A stretch of 64,000 bases of DNA from assembly GCA_965656875.1 (NCBI GenBank), contig CBFHMJ010000018.1, positions 124,001-188,000 on the forward strand. The letters are read 5' to 3'. Position 1 is the stretch's first letter, and every line of letters begins with the position of its first letter. The notes under the pieces were generated by a model that was given only the letters and a program-made list of their open reading frames with translations, did not search any database and had not been told where the DNA came from. A program made the position numbers and the translations under genes. The DNA is from CBFHMJ01 sp965656875. GTDB lineage: Bacteria > Pseudomonadota > Gammaproteobacteria > Enterobacterales > Alteromonadaceae. Shown piece by piece: positions 44,833 to 54,039 of the stretch.

Positions 44833-44898
44833 GATGTCAAAATATTTAGACATGATGGCCTAAAGGTTTGACATGATGATTGTAAGGATTGACATTTA
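44833..44898. promoter_or_regulatory. Phased TTGACAT repeats upstream of the membrane/XRE pair
   Basis: TAGACATGATG at 44847, TTGACATGATG at 44868 and TTGACATTTAT at 44889 are spaced by exactly 21 bases; TGATGTCAA (44832-44840) is an inverted copy. Equal 21-base spacing places the sites on one face of the helix. They lie 125-190 bases before the membrane-protein gene and are a likely operator array, perhaps for the XRE repressor. Confidence 0.55.
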
Positions 44899-45022
44899 TG
44901 GTTTTTAACTGAGTAGCTTATACCTGATTTGTTTTATAAACCGGATGGTGAATCTCAAATTAATTTTTAAGGTTCGTTCATGCTTTAGCGAAACGGACCT
45001 TTGTGTAACAACAGGAGTCGTT

Positions 45023-45520
45023 ATGAATATAAAAGCGTTATTGGAAGAAATGTCATTCAGAGAAAAGAGTGCGTGGGTGTCAACCCTGGTCATTGGTTAC
45101 GTGATTTTTGTGTACTTACGCGATATGAACAATCTGTCAGCAAATGATGCATTAACGATTGTTAGCATGAAAAAAGAACTGATACAGGCTGTGTTTATTA
45201 CTGTTATGTTGAATATTCTCGGGCATGTAGTTATAGGCATCATTGACAAAAATCAGGCTGAAGTTGATGCCGATGAACGTGATAGCCTGATTGATCTACA
45301 AGCGAATAATTTAGGTTATACAACGTTAGCCGTTGCGGTGTTTGTGTCGCTATTTCTTTTATGGTTTATGGGCGACACACCAGAGTTATACCAACATCGC
45401 TTGTTGTTCGAAGAATTGCCCGTCAGTTACAACGTTTTCAATGTTCTGGTCGTAGGCTTTTTGATATCAGAGCTGGTTCGTTACAGTGCGCAAGTCTATT
45501 ACTATCGTCGAGGATTTTAA
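45023..45520 (+). CDS. Four-helix membrane protein paired with an XRE regulator
   Basis: 165 residues with about four membrane helices (for example V-S-T-L-V-I-G-Y-V-I-F-V and A-V-A-V-F-V-S-L-F-L-L-W-F) and a charged loop E-V-D-A-D-E-R-D. AGGAG lies 5 bases before the ATG at 45023, which decides the start against the longer frame. It resembles the membrane proteins often found next to small XRE repressors (DUF2178-like), function unknown. The XRE gene begins 1 base after its stop. Confidence 0.72.
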   Translation: MNIKALLEEMSFREKSAWVSTLVIGYVIFVYLRDMNNLSANDALTIVSMKKELIQAVFITVMLNILGHVVIGIIDKNQAEVDADERDSLIDLQANNLGYTTLAVAVFVSLFLLWFMGDTPELYQHRLLFEELPVSYNVFNVLVVGFLISELVRYSAQVYYYRRGF

Positions 45521-45521
45521 T

Positions 45522-45743
45522 ATGGCGAAAGTTATTTCAAATAATATTCGCCGCCTTCGCTTTGACAAGGATGAAATGACACAACAAGCACTGGCAGTAG
45601 CGGTTGGTGTGTCGCGTCAAACGGTAGTAGCCATAGAAAAAGGCAAGTATTCTCCGTCTCTGGAAGTGGCGTTTAAAATTGCCGATGTTTTTGGGAAAGA
45701 ACTGGGCGATGTGTTTGAGTATAAAGAAGAGGAGCCGACGTAA
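45522..45743 (+). CDS. Small XRE-family helix-turn-helix regulator
   Basis: 73 residues. The helix-turn-helix is clear: M-T-Q-Q-A-L-A-V-A-V-G-V-S-R-Q-T-V-V-A-I-E-K-G, followed by Y-S-P-S-L-E-V-A-F-K-I-A. The family is YgaX/YozG-like small repressors that often accompany membrane proteins. AGGA precedes the ATG by 7 bases. It is translationally linked to the membrane-protein gene and probably autoregulates the phased repeats upstream. Confidence 0.85.
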   Translation: MAKVISNNIRRLRFDKDEMTQQALAVAVGVSRQTVVAIEKGKYSPSLEVAFKIADVFGKELGDVFEYKEEEPT

Positions 45744-45751
45744 GTCGGCTC
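45732..45751 (+). terminator. Hairpin over the XRE stop codon
   Basis: GAGCCGAC and GTCGGCTC are perfect complements around GTAA, and the stop codon TAA is within it. No T-run follows. Confidence 0.6.
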
Positions 45752-45759
45752 AGGCTGTT

Positions 45760-45838
45760 ACAAACTATTACGCTCAACATAGCGGCGCTAAAAAACCTTT
45801 CAAAATCCTCATTTACTTAATGTAAACTCCGGTTTTTC
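45760..45838. repeat. Direct repeat, copy 1
   Basis: About 78 bases beginning CAAACTATTACGCTC and containing AGCGGCGCTAAAAAACC and TGTAAACTC. It is repeated with about 85-90% identity at 45908. Confidence 0.8.
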
Positions 45839-45907
45839 AAGAACTTTTATCTTGCTCTTTTTTCGCTCATCACGTTTGTAAACAGCCTGAGCAAGCTCAA
45901 ATAAGTG

Positions 45908-45986
45908 ACAAACTATTACGCTCAAAATAGCGGCGCTAAAAAACCTCTCAAAATCCTCACTTTCTTACTGTAAACTCTTGTTTTTA
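45908..45986. repeat. Direct repeat, copy 2
   Basis: Second copy of the 45760 repeat, 148 bases downstream, differing at a handful of positions. Both lie in the spacer between the XRE gene and the amidohydrolase. The core AGCGGCGCT is near-palindromic. They look like dispersed intergenic repeats; no transposase is present. Confidence 0.8.
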
Positions 45987-46024
45987 AAAAATATTTAGTT
46001 TACTAATCGTCGTGATTACACAAT

Positions 46025-47473
46025 CTACTGCGCTTTCAATGTATCACGCTTGATATGCTGGCCGTGCAATACCACTGCATCAATGTCTTTCCACGCGGAT
46101 ACATCTTTGAGTGGATTCTTGTTTAACAAGAGTAGATTGGCGACTTTTCCTTTCTCGACGGTGCCGTAGTCGTCGTCCAGACCAAACTGGCGTGCATTAT
46201 GAATCGTGGCTGCTTTCAGAACTTCCATTAATGGAATACCGCTTCTGGCTAGCATTTCGATTTCCTGATAGGTATTTAGTCCGGGTTGGTTGGCATAGCT
46301 ATAACTGCCCGGCGAGTCTGACCCTAACAGAATGGGGTGGCGTAGTTGATACAGCATGTTGATGACCTGACGTCCTTGTTTCAACGTGCCTGTCTGGAGA
46401 ATATCGGCGATTTTTTCAGGGCTCATATCATCGCCAAATGCAGCTTGTAGTTCATTACGAAACCAGGCGGCTTCAGGTGTGGCATACCAGTCTCTGAGTT
46501 GTTTTGGTGAAACATCATTGAACAGCGATTTATCAATTTTTGCCTGATTCATCAGTTCGGCCAGCCCTGTCACGATACGCTGAGTTGGCATGAAGCCAAT
46601 CTTTTTGTTTTTCATCGTGATAAGTACGTCCACAATATCAGCGGGTAAACGTTTGTCATCGGTTTTAGCGTCATCCCAGTTCCACATGCCATGAACCAGA
46701 ATATCGGCTTCGGCGGCAATGGCTGCTTTATACATATTGAGGGAGTTTGCATGAGCAAGAACAGGAAGTTGATGCTTGTCGGCGGCTTGCCTGATTCGTT
46801 TGAGCGTTGCTGGTTTTAACAGCGCCCAGTCGGTATTGCTGCCATATCCGTCTTCGAAATAGAGCTTGATACAACGGGCCTGACTGGCCGCTATTTTGTC
46901 AACCAGTTGTTCAGGCGAGGCTTCACCATTCACCGGGGCGTTTTCATCGACCATCCATTGATAAAGTGCTGCGGCTGTTTCAGGTTTCATTTCAACCGAG
47001 GGATACGTTGTTGCCGAGGTAATGACTTCACAACGGAAAAAATCAGGATGAATCTCTGATTGTGTGTAGTGTTGCCAGTTTTTTCCTGGGTTCGGATCAA
47101 GAATCTGGGTTATGCCGTAGTACAGATGGCTTTTGGGTTGTTGTTCGTAATAGGAGGAAGTGAGCGATTTATGTGATTGAGCGCGAGGTTCAACACCAAA
47201 ACCGATGCCAGGAACGGACGAGACGTGAATGTGGCTGTCCATAATGCCCGGTGTTAGAAATTGATTACTACCATTAATGCGAGGCGTGTTTTTACTCTTG
47301 CTGACAGGGATACTGGATATCTGAGTAATTTTTCCGTCTTCAATCAGTACATGTTGGTGTGGTTTTGGTTTTTTTAAATGAGATGACACGATCGTGACAT
47401 CTTCAATAATAAGTGACTGTCCGGCGGATACGGTGCTGGTTAGCAGAAGTAAAGATAGTGCATACCGTCGCAT
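46025..47473 (-). CDS. Exported amidohydrolase-family metallo-enzyme
   Basis: 482 residues. A signal peptide (M-R-R-Y-A-L-S-L-L-L-L-T) is decided by GGAG 8 bases before the ATG at 47473. The amidohydrolase fold shows the metal motif D-S-H-I-H-V, a later L-A-H-A-N, D-I-L-V-H-G-M-W, and a terminal L-G-S-D-S-P-G with the catalytic Asp, then A-T-I-H-N-A-R-Q-F-G. It probably hydrolyses a cyclic amide or peptide-like compound in the periplasm. It is the last gene of a run of four exported enzymes. Confidence 0.85.
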   Translation of the reverse strand: MRRYALSLLLLTSTVSAGQSLIIEDVTIVSSHLKKPKPHQHVLIEDGKITQISSIPVSKSKNTPRINGSNQFLTPGIMDSHIHVSSVPGIGFGVEPRAQSHKSLTSSYYEQQPKSHLYYGITQILDPNPGKNWQHYTQSEIHPDFFRCEVITSATTYPSVEMKPETAAALYQWMVDENAPVNGEASPEQLVDKIAASQARCIKLYFEDGYGSNTDWALLKPATLKRIRQAADKHQLPVLAHANSLNMYKAAIAAEADILVHGMWNWDDAKTDDKRLPADIVDVLITMKNKKIGFMPTQRIVTGLAELMNQAKIDKSLFNDVSPKQLRDWYATPEAAWFRNELQAAFGDDMSPEKIADILQTGTLKQGRQVINMLYQLRHPILLGSDSPGSYSYANQPGLNTYQEIEMLARSGIPLMEVLKAATIHNARQFGLDDDYGTVEKGKVANLLLLNKNPLKDVSAWKDIDAVVLHGQHIKRDTLKAQ

Positions 47474-47594
47474 AAATCTTGCTCCAATAAATAAAGGCTG
47501 TAGGGCGTACAATGCTGCTGCCTGTTAACAGGCAAACAGCATTGTAATAGATTTTGAGGAACAGTGTTTACTTAATAACGTCAATACGTTGCAG

Positions 47595-48767
47595 TTATTT
47601 TGCAGGTTGGTTTAGTGCTGCTGGGAGGATGTAATCACGGAACGCGACATCTGAGGCACTGGATTGTTTTTGATTGTTGTAATTGCCCGCCGTTAATACC
47701 GCTATCAGTTTTAAAGCTGGAACGACATAAATACGCTGGCCACCATTCCCGCGAGCGACATGAACTTTAAAGCTGATGTCACCATCCTGTGCGTCTTCAA
47801 GCCACCATTGGTAACCATATTGACGTTCAGCATCAGGCGCTACTTCTGCATGAAATTGCGTGGAGGCGTCAACCCATGTTTTAGACAAGACTTGCTTACC
47901 ATGCCATTTACCGTTGTTGGCATATAAGTAACCAAACTTCGCCATTGAACGCGGGGTCAGGCGCAGACCTGATGCTGCCGTGGGGTGTCCATCGTCATGT
48001 TGCAGCCATTCATATTGGTCAATGCCAAGCGGTGCAAACAGAACCTGCTCGGCCCATTTGTCCATTTTCTTGCCGGTGACATGCTGAATGGCGCCAGCGA
48101 GTAACATGGTGCATCCACCGCAGTATTCAAATTTTTCACCGGGTTTGGTAACTACTTTCTGTTCGAGCACGTAACGAGTTGAACTTTCGCTGTAGTCCAT
48201 TGCTGTTTCGCTGTTACGGTCATCGGAGTAGGGATAAGTTTCTTCATCCCATTCAAGACCTGAGCTCATGGTTAGCAAGTGTTCGATCGTGATGTCTTTT
48301 TTCTGTCCTTTGTTCAGATCCTTATCTTTCGGAAAGAATTTAAAGATCTTGTCATCAAGTTTGATCAGATCTTTTTCAATCGCGATACCCATCAGAGCAC
48401 TGGTGAAACTTTTTGTCACTGAACGCTGGTCGTGTAACGTTTCAGGGCCGAATTCAACTTCACCCAGAGATTTCCCCCGGCGTTGATCCATGCCTTTAAA
48501 GTATTCTTCGAAAATCAGTTTGTCGTTTTTTATCACCAGCACAGAATGAACGTTAAGTGGATATTTATCTAAGTCTTCCACTAACTGTTTCATGGGTTGC
48601 AGGCTCACACCGCTGTCTTTGATATGGCCGGTGGCCCAACCATCTTTCATGGTTTGTGGTTGTTTGTAGGTGTAACTGAATTCGTCTGCAGCGTGTGCAG
48701 TGAACGTCAGGCTGCTTGCAGTGATCAGTGCCAAAAGTGCAACATTTTTCTGAGTTGTTACTTCCAT
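47595..48767 (-). CDS. Exported serine hydrolase, beta-lactamase/class C fold
   Basis: 390 residues with a signal peptide (K-N-V-A-L-L-A-L-I-T-A, cut near T-A-H-A). The S-x-x-K motif is S-V-T-K-S-F at about residue 115 and the Tyr motif is likely Y-S-E-S or Y-C-G-G. Related proteins are esterases, D-aminopeptidases and penicillin-binding-like hydrolases. The start at 48767 has better spacing from GGGA than the adjacent ATG at 48770. It is 25 bases after the metallo-hydrolase gene. Confidence 0.85.
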   Translation of the reverse strand: MEVTTQKNVALLALITASSLTFTAHAADEFSYTYKQPQTMKDGWATGHIKDSGVSLQPMKQLVEDLDKYPLNVHSVLVIKNDKLIFEEYFKGMDQRRGKSLGEVEFGPETLHDQRSVTKSFTSALMGIAIEKDLIKLDDKIFKFFPKDKDLNKGQKKDITIEHLLTMSSGLEWDEETYPYSDDRNSETAMDYSESSTRYVLEQKVVTKPGEKFEYCGGCTMLLAGAIQHVTGKKMDKWAEQVLFAPLGIDQYEWLQHDDGHPTAASGLRLTPRSMAKFGYLYANNGKWHGKQVLSKTWVDASTQFHAEVAPDAERQYGYQWWLEDAQDGDISFKVHVARGNGGQRIYVVPALKLIAVLTAGNYNNQKQSSASDVAFRDYILPAALNQPAK

Positions 48768-48792
48768 CATTTTTCCCGCTACTTATCGATTA

Positions 48793-49794
48793 CTAATGGC
48801 TGTGGCCATTTTTATGATCATGGCTATGTTTATGCTGGTGGCCGTGGTCACTTTCGTGATCATGATCGTGTCCATGACTGTGTGGATTGAAGTATTTCAC
48901 TTCCTGTGTGGTCACGCTGTATAGCAATTTTGCAAACTGTTTCGCATTGATAAAGCCACCTTCAAAGTCGCTGTATTTACCGGCAGGATTCGCCGCTACC
49001 ACTTCCTCAGCACTCTTTCCTTCAGCGATAAGTTTTTTCACTTGCGTGTAAACATCATTCAACATATCCCGAGCTTTGATCAGATCTGCTTTCGTGCCGA
49101 CTGGACCATGGCCTGGAATGAAGCGTGTGTTTTCATCTGCTTTACTGGCCATGTCATCAAGCGCTCGCAATACGCCTGCAACGGTTCCGCCTGAGGAGAT
49201 ATCAATGATTGGGAAGATGCCGTTGAAAAAGATGTCACCAGTGGAAACAACATTGCTTTGTGGGAAGAAGATCACGCCATCACCATCGGTGTGAGCATTG
49301 TGATAGTGAACAACTTTTACGGGCTCTTCATCAAGATGGAACTGAATATCGCGAGTAAAGGTTACTGTTGGGAGCGCTTCTTTACTGGCAGGGTGGATGT
49401 AACTGTTGAATGCTTCAACAAATTGTCCGGCTGACATACGTTTACGAATATTTTCGTGAGCAACTACAACAGAACCTGTCTGACTGAATGGTTTATTACC
49501 GCCGGTGTGATCTGAATGCCAGTGAGTGTTAACAACAAATTTAATCGGCTTGTCATTGATGGTTTTAATGACTTTTCTCAGACGCTTGTTGAGCGGGCCA
49601 AATTTGTCATCAATCATCAGATTACCGTCTTCACCTGCGAACAAACCGATATTGCCGCCAGGGCCGGTGATCATGTAAATCTTGTCTGAGACCTGATTTA
49701 ACCAGCGTAAATCTTTTTCAAGACGGGTCGGTTCAGCGGCAAACACTGTCGTTGTAGCAGTCGCCAGTGCAGCGGCCAGTAATAGCTTTCTCAT
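48793..49794 (-). CDS. Exported metallo-beta-lactamase-fold hydrolase with a His-rich tail
   Basis: 333 residues, signal peptide M-R-K-L-L-L-A-A-A-L-A (cut after F-A-A). The zinc motif is T-H-W-H-S-D-H-T-G-G-N, a further ligand is H-N-A-H-T-D-G-D, and D-I-F-F-N and G-H-G-P-V complete the site. The last 29 residues contain 13 histidines in H-x-H spacing, which would bind zinc, copper or nickel. Related to subclass B periplasmic MBLs. The start follows AGGAG. Confidence 0.9.
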   Translation of the reverse strand: MRKLLLAAALATATTTVFAAEPTRLEKDLRWLNQVSDKIYMITGPGGNIGLFAGEDGNLMIDDKFGPLNKRLRKVIKTINDKPIKFVVNTHWHSDHTGGNKPFSQTGSVVVAHENIRKRMSAGQFVEAFNSYIHPASKEALPTVTFTRDIQFHLDEEPVKVVHYHNAHTDGDGVIFFPQSNVVSTGDIFFNGIFPIIDISSGGTVAGVLRALDDMASKADENTRFIPGHGPVGTKADLIKARDMLNDVYTQVKKLIAEGKSAEEVVAANPAGKYSDFEGGFINAKQFAKLLYSVTTQEVKYFNPHSHGHDHDHESDHGHQHKHSHDHKNGHSH

Positions 49795-49874
49795 CATATT
49801 GCTCCTGATTGACCAATCCCTGGAATGTGCAGATAGCGCCGCACTGAATTGGTGTTACTTGTTTTATTGATGTT

Positions 49875-51632
49875 TTATTTATCTGTTTTGTTCTGGCATT
49901 CGTTGTTGCTAATGCATTGAATCAACTCTGAAAACTGTTGCCGTTGTTCAGGTGGTAGTGGTGTGTCTTTTGGCATAATGCCTTGCGATACCAGTTCTGC
50001 ACCTCGATTTCTAAAGTGCGCAGCAATAGCGTCTGTACCATAGACAAAACGTTGTTTACTGTACTTTGGTGCGCCATGAGAGCCGTCGCCATGACAGCGC
50101 ATGCAGTTTTTATCCAGCATTTCTTCCAGCATTTTGTGTTGTGCTGTTTGCACAATCTGTCTGGTGTTGGAATCTGGTTTCATTGCTTTTGCGAGGTATT
50201 CCTGAAAATTGGCGTTACCATCAAAACCAATAATCTGGAAACTGAAATCAGCAGGGAAATTTAAACGACGACGCATAGAGCCATAGATGCTTTTTACCAG
50301 CCCGACAGGCGTCTGATGGCAACCGACACAGTTGGAATCTGGATCTGCAACTTCCAGGTAGGGATTACTGCTCCATTGTGTAAACGATAAGAACTCACTG
50401 CGATCAGACCACTGCTTACGAACGTCATACACATCTTTCAACGTGGCGATAAATTCGCCATTAGCCCCGTACCAGGGCTTGGGATCTTCTTCTTCGAATC
50501 CGGTAGCAATTGTGAGTTTGTAGTTATTCCAGGGCTTAGGTAAATCGGCTGGGCGATCCATCCCTAAGTCGAGATCTTTTTTATCATCTGGCGCCCAGTG
50601 CCATGAAGCCCATACCCATTCCCGTGTTTCTTTAGTCACGATATGCAGTGCAGCAAGCGCCCAGGTTTGTTCTGGCACCTGTTTATTTGCGCGTGTGGTC
50701 ATGGTGTAGATTTTATCCGGGCCTGGCACAGGCTTATATTCACCGCGTACCTGACCTTCCTGCGATAACGTTGATTCGCCACACTCACCATCGTTAATTG
50801 CTGGTTGCACCGGAATAACATGCTTTGGTTTAAGGAATTTATATTGTGGTGTGGGTTCAGCCAGATCGCGGCGTTTAACACCGGCATAGGCGTTTACCCA
50901 GGAGTCGCCGGAATAGTCAAAATATTCCATTCGGCAGCGTTTTTCTGGTGTTTCGACCAGTTTCCATGCGGTTTTGACCATGACCGCTTCTTTCGGAAAC
51001 TCCTTCATGCAGGCTGAAAAGCTGGTCGCCTCCATTAAATCTTCTCTGGGAGAGGTGGCAAAATCACAGGCAACGATATCCTTGTAATTTTCCAACATGT
51101 GGCGAATAAAAGCGGGGCTGAACGAAGGAACACCTTTTACGCCAAATTCACGGATCATATCGCTATAGGTGTCGATATTAATGCCTTCTCGGGTAACTGC
51201 ATGTTCTGCAATTGCTTTGTTGGCTAATTCAGTCGGTAGACCGTGTTTATTTGCTTGTGAACCATACTTTTTTACACCATCAGAGAGAATTTTTCTGACT
51301 TCATCCCTGTCATACCAGGTTATCCATAGTGGCAGTTGTCGCTTCGGGTTTTGTACGTTGATTGGTCTTAGAGATTTACGAAGTACATTCCATCCAAATT
51401 CTCGACGTTTTTGCATCGATTTATTTGTTAATTCTGATACTTCGTCCATCGTCCGTGGATCTGCAATGTAGTCTTCAGTTGCGCCAAGTGGCCAGGTTTC
51501 AGCTTGAGCCGTTGGTGCCATCAATGGCGTGATAAAAATTGCCAGCAGACCGGACAATGCAGTAGCAGACAGTCGATCTTTTATGCAGTTATATGTGTGG
51601 TGAATTGGTTGGCGTAGTAATAAATGTCCCAT
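49875..51632 (-). CDS. Exported di-heme cytochrome c of unknown function
   Basis: 585 residues from the ATG at 51632. A signal peptide near residues 20-45 is followed by a long W/P-rich N-terminal domain containing F-P-K-E-A-V-M-V-K-T-A-W. Two heme sites are visible: C-V-G-C-H at about residue 440 and C-M-R-C-H at about residue 515, and the C-terminus has M-P-K-D-T-P, possibly an axial Met region. It resembles uncharacterised large di-heme cytochromes. It begins the run of four exported proteins. Confidence 0.8.
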   Translation of the reverse strand: MGHLLLRQPIHHTYNCIKDRLSATALSGLLAIFITPLMAPTAQAETWPLGATEDYIADPRTMDEVSELTNKSMQKRREFGWNVLRKSLRPINVQNPKRQLPLWITWYDRDEVRKILSDGVKKYGSQANKHGLPTELANKAIAEHAVTREGINIDTYSDMIREFGVKGVPSFSPAFIRHMLENYKDIVACDFATSPREDLMEATSFSACMKEFPKEAVMVKTAWKLVETPEKRCRMEYFDYSGDSWVNAYAGVKRRDLAEPTPQYKFLKPKHVIPVQPAINDGECGESTLSQEGQVRGEYKPVPGPDKIYTMTTRANKQVPEQTWALAALHIVTKETREWVWASWHWAPDDKKDLDLGMDRPADLPKPWNNYKLTIATGFEEEDPKPWYGANGEFIATLKDVYDVRKQWSDRSEFLSFTQWSSNPYLEVADPDSNCVGCHQTPVGLVKSIYGSMRRRLNFPADFSFQIIGFDGNANFQEYLAKAMKPDSNTRQIVQTAQHKMLEEMLDKNCMRCHGDGSHGAPKYSKQRFVYGTDAIAAHFRNRGAELVSQGIMPKDTPLPPEQRQQFSELIQCISNNECQNKTDK

Positions 51633-52213
51633 TTTAATACCCAGCAAATAGTATACTAATATGAATAATTTGGCGGCTAGAAGTCGGTGTTTGTATCTTT
51701 TTTGCTAAAAAATGTACCTGAGTCTATCAATGACTTTCGGCTGGTCCGAGGTGTTAATTCAGCAAAAGTGTTGAATTATGAAGTACTCATAATAAGTACA
51801 GCTTATTATTTTTGTTGATTATTTTATCGTTATTAGATGCTATCTTAAAAAATAATTAAAATATATGTTATGCGTGTAAAAAATTATTATCTTAAAGTTA
51901 AGTTATCTTTCCGTGGTTTCTATAAATTAAACATAACTAAATGTAGGTTTGTGGAGGGAAAAGGAATTGAAAGATAGCAAAGCTACTAATAGTCAGTAAA
52001 AACAGTGAGTAACAAAAAATCTTTCCTTCAATTTTGATATGCAATAAAAGAATCTATTCTTACTACAATCTTGAGAAAATGCTAATTTACCTATAATTTA
52101 CACATTCGGTTTTGTTAATGATGTAACAAGCCAAATTAAAGTTTCTAATAGAATAAAATCAATAGTTAGAAAACGCATATTACTGATTTATATAATAATT
52201 AAAGGTTAGCGGT
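51633..52213. other. AT-rich divergent promoter region
   Basis: About 580 bases, very AT-rich in 51780-52200, between the cytochrome (minus) and the GST (plus). No ORF or RNA gene was seen. Such AT-rich spacer is a typical H-NS or curved-DNA site, but I saw no distinct motif. Confidence 0.5.
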
Positions 52214-52846
52214 ATGGCATATACGTTATATGGCGTGTCAGGTGTTGGCTCGCGTAAAAATAGAATAACCTGGATGTTAGAAGAAATAGATGCAGACTAT
52301 GAAGCAGTTGATACACAGCCTCATTCAGATATTGCATTATCAGTAAATCCAGCGGGTATTTTACCTGCGTTAAAAGTGAACGATGGCGTGATAACAGATT
52401 CTGCTGCCATTGTTACTTTTCTGGCTGATTCAAATCCCGGTGCGGGAATGAGTTTTCCATCTGGCACATTGGAACGAGCTGAAATGGATGGCTGGACTTT
52501 CCTGGCTACTGCGGACATTGAAGGTCCATTATGGACGGCAGTGACTCAGGCGATGCTACCGGAGCAGGACAGAAACACCGATTTGTTTCAGTTTGCCAGC
52601 GGCAAGTGGGAGCATGCAGTAAAAGGGTTTGCAAAACGGCTGGGTGAAAAGAAATATGTTATGGGTGATCAGTTTACCGTTCCAGATTTGATCCTGGGTC
52701 ATCTGGGATTTTGGGCTAAACACTTTGATTTAACTATTCCAGCAGACAATGTAAATGATTACTTTGATCGTATTTTGAAACGTCCTGCGTTCAGACGAGC
52801 CATTGAAAAGGATGAGTTTGCAAGAACGTCTAAAGTATTGCAGTAA
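52214..52846 (+). CDS. Glutathione S-transferase family protein
   Basis: 210 residues. The N-terminal thioredoxin-like domain has S-R-K-N-R at the catalytic position, N-P-A-G-I-L-P-A-L with the cis-proline, and D-S-A-A-I-V (glutathione-binding). The C-terminal domain is all helical and carries K-R-P-A-F near the end. It likely conjugates or reduces electrophiles. A terminator follows. Confidence 0.88.
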   Translation: MAYTLYGVSGVGSRKNRITWMLEEIDADYEAVDTQPHSDIALSVNPAGILPALKVNDGVITDSAAIVTFLADSNPGAGMSFPSGTLERAEMDGWTFLATADIEGPLWTAVTQAMLPEQDRNTDLFQFASGKWEHAVKGFAKRLGEKKYVMGDQFTVPDLILGHLGFWAKHFDLTIPADNVNDYFDRILKRPAFRRAIEKDEFARTSKVLQ

Positions 52847-52873
52847 TACAACTGTATAACACTGGCGTATGAG

Positions 52874-52909
52874 AAACGGCCACTACTTTTATAGTAGTGG
52901 CCGTTTTTC
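52874..52909 (+). terminator. Terminator after the GST gene
   Basis: AACGGCCACTACT pairs perfectly with AGTAGTGGCCGTT and is followed by TTT. Confidence 0.93.
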
Positions 52910-53129
52910 GTTTACAGGTTCAAATATTGAAGCGCATAGCTATCAGATTTCTTATTGAATCGATCACGCACTTTTTTGAATATGTGCCAGGCTTTAAACA
53001 AGGGTTCATGCGATGTCTGAAGTCTTGATTTGTACTGACTTATCGGATGTATAGAAATTCAGTATCAATTAAAACGTCAGTCTTCAGCGCCAACTTCAGA
53101 TAACTATAAAACATCCTTGTGAGGTGCTT

Positions 53130-54002
53130 ATGAAAGTTTTTTCAACCTTTATCATGATGATGAGTGTCGGATTGTTCCTCGTCGGATGCGGTCCGGCAAA
53201 ACAACAAGCGGCACCACCTTCTGCTCCTTCAGCCGAACAAACCAAGCCTGCATCCCAAACACCAACGTCTAACGATGCTGCGCAAGTTGCGTCATCGACG
53301 AATGACTGCTCATTTGTCATGGGGTTTGATATTTGGGAGCCTTACCAGTTTTTAGATATCAGGAAGCAAGCAAGAGGATTAGATGTTGATTTGCTCAACC
53401 TGGTGGCAGAAGACATGCAATGCACCGTTGAATTTAAACAGGATACCTGGATTAATCTGCTTAATCAGTTAAAAACGGGTGACATTGATCTGGTGCTGGG
53501 TGCTTCTATGACAGACAAACGAAAAGAGTTTGCCTGGTTTAGCGATGCATACCGAGAAGAACGGTTTCAGCTTTATATCCGCACTTCTGATGTGCCGAAA
53601 TTCCGTTATGCAGATATTGCAGGCTTTATGAATAGTGGAAAGCATCTCGGGATCATTGGTGATTACTATTATGGTGAAGATATGGCATTGCTCATGGAAA
53701 ATGAGTCATTGTCACCACAGTTCCACAGCGCGATCATGAGTGAGATCAATCTGGCTCGGTTACTCGATGAGGATATTGATGGTTACCTTGAGGATAGTTT
53801 TGTAGGTGCTTCTCTGATTCGTCGTCGTGGACTGGCAAGCCTGGTTGCACCGCATAATATCAATATTAGTAATGGTCCTGTTTATGCGATGTTTAGTAAA
53901 AAGTCCGTGAAGCAGGAAGATGTAGAACGTTTTAATCATTCATTAAACCGGATTAAAGAGAACGGACAACTGGATACTTTGTTCCGTCAATATGCGTATT
54001 AG
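53130..54002 (+). CDS. Solute-binding lipoprotein, family 3 (amino-acid type)
   Basis: 290 residues. Lipobox L-F-L-V-G-C at about residues 15-20, a Pro/Ala/Gln-rich linker, then a periplasmic binding-protein fold: F-D-I-W-E-P-Y-Q-F, G-L-D-V-D-L-L-N-L-V-A, G-D-I-D-L-V-L-G-A-S-M-T. No ABC permease adjoins it, so it may be a stand-alone sensor or an orphan. GAGG precedes the ATG. It converges on mutH. Confidence 0.85.
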   Translation: MKVFSTFIMMMSVGLFLVGCGPAKQQAAPPSAPSAEQTKPASQTPTSNDAAQVASSTNDCSFVMGFDIWEPYQFLDIRKQARGLDVDLLNLVAEDMQCTVEFKQDTWINLLNQLKTGDIDLVLGASMTDKRKEFAWFSDAYREERFQLYIRTSDVPKFRYADIAGFMNSGKHLGIIGDYYYGEDMALLMENESLSPQFHSAIMSEINLARLLDEDIDGYLEDSFVGASLIRRRGLASLVAPHNINISNGPVYAMFSKKSVKQEDVERFNHSLNRIKENGQLDTLFRQYAY

Positions 54003-54039
54003 GATCACAGATCCAGCTTCACTTTCAAACACTGGTAAA

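Noticed and set aside
45760..45986. CRISPR array
   Set aside because: Only two long copies, 78 bases each, with a 70-base spacer; no cas genes.
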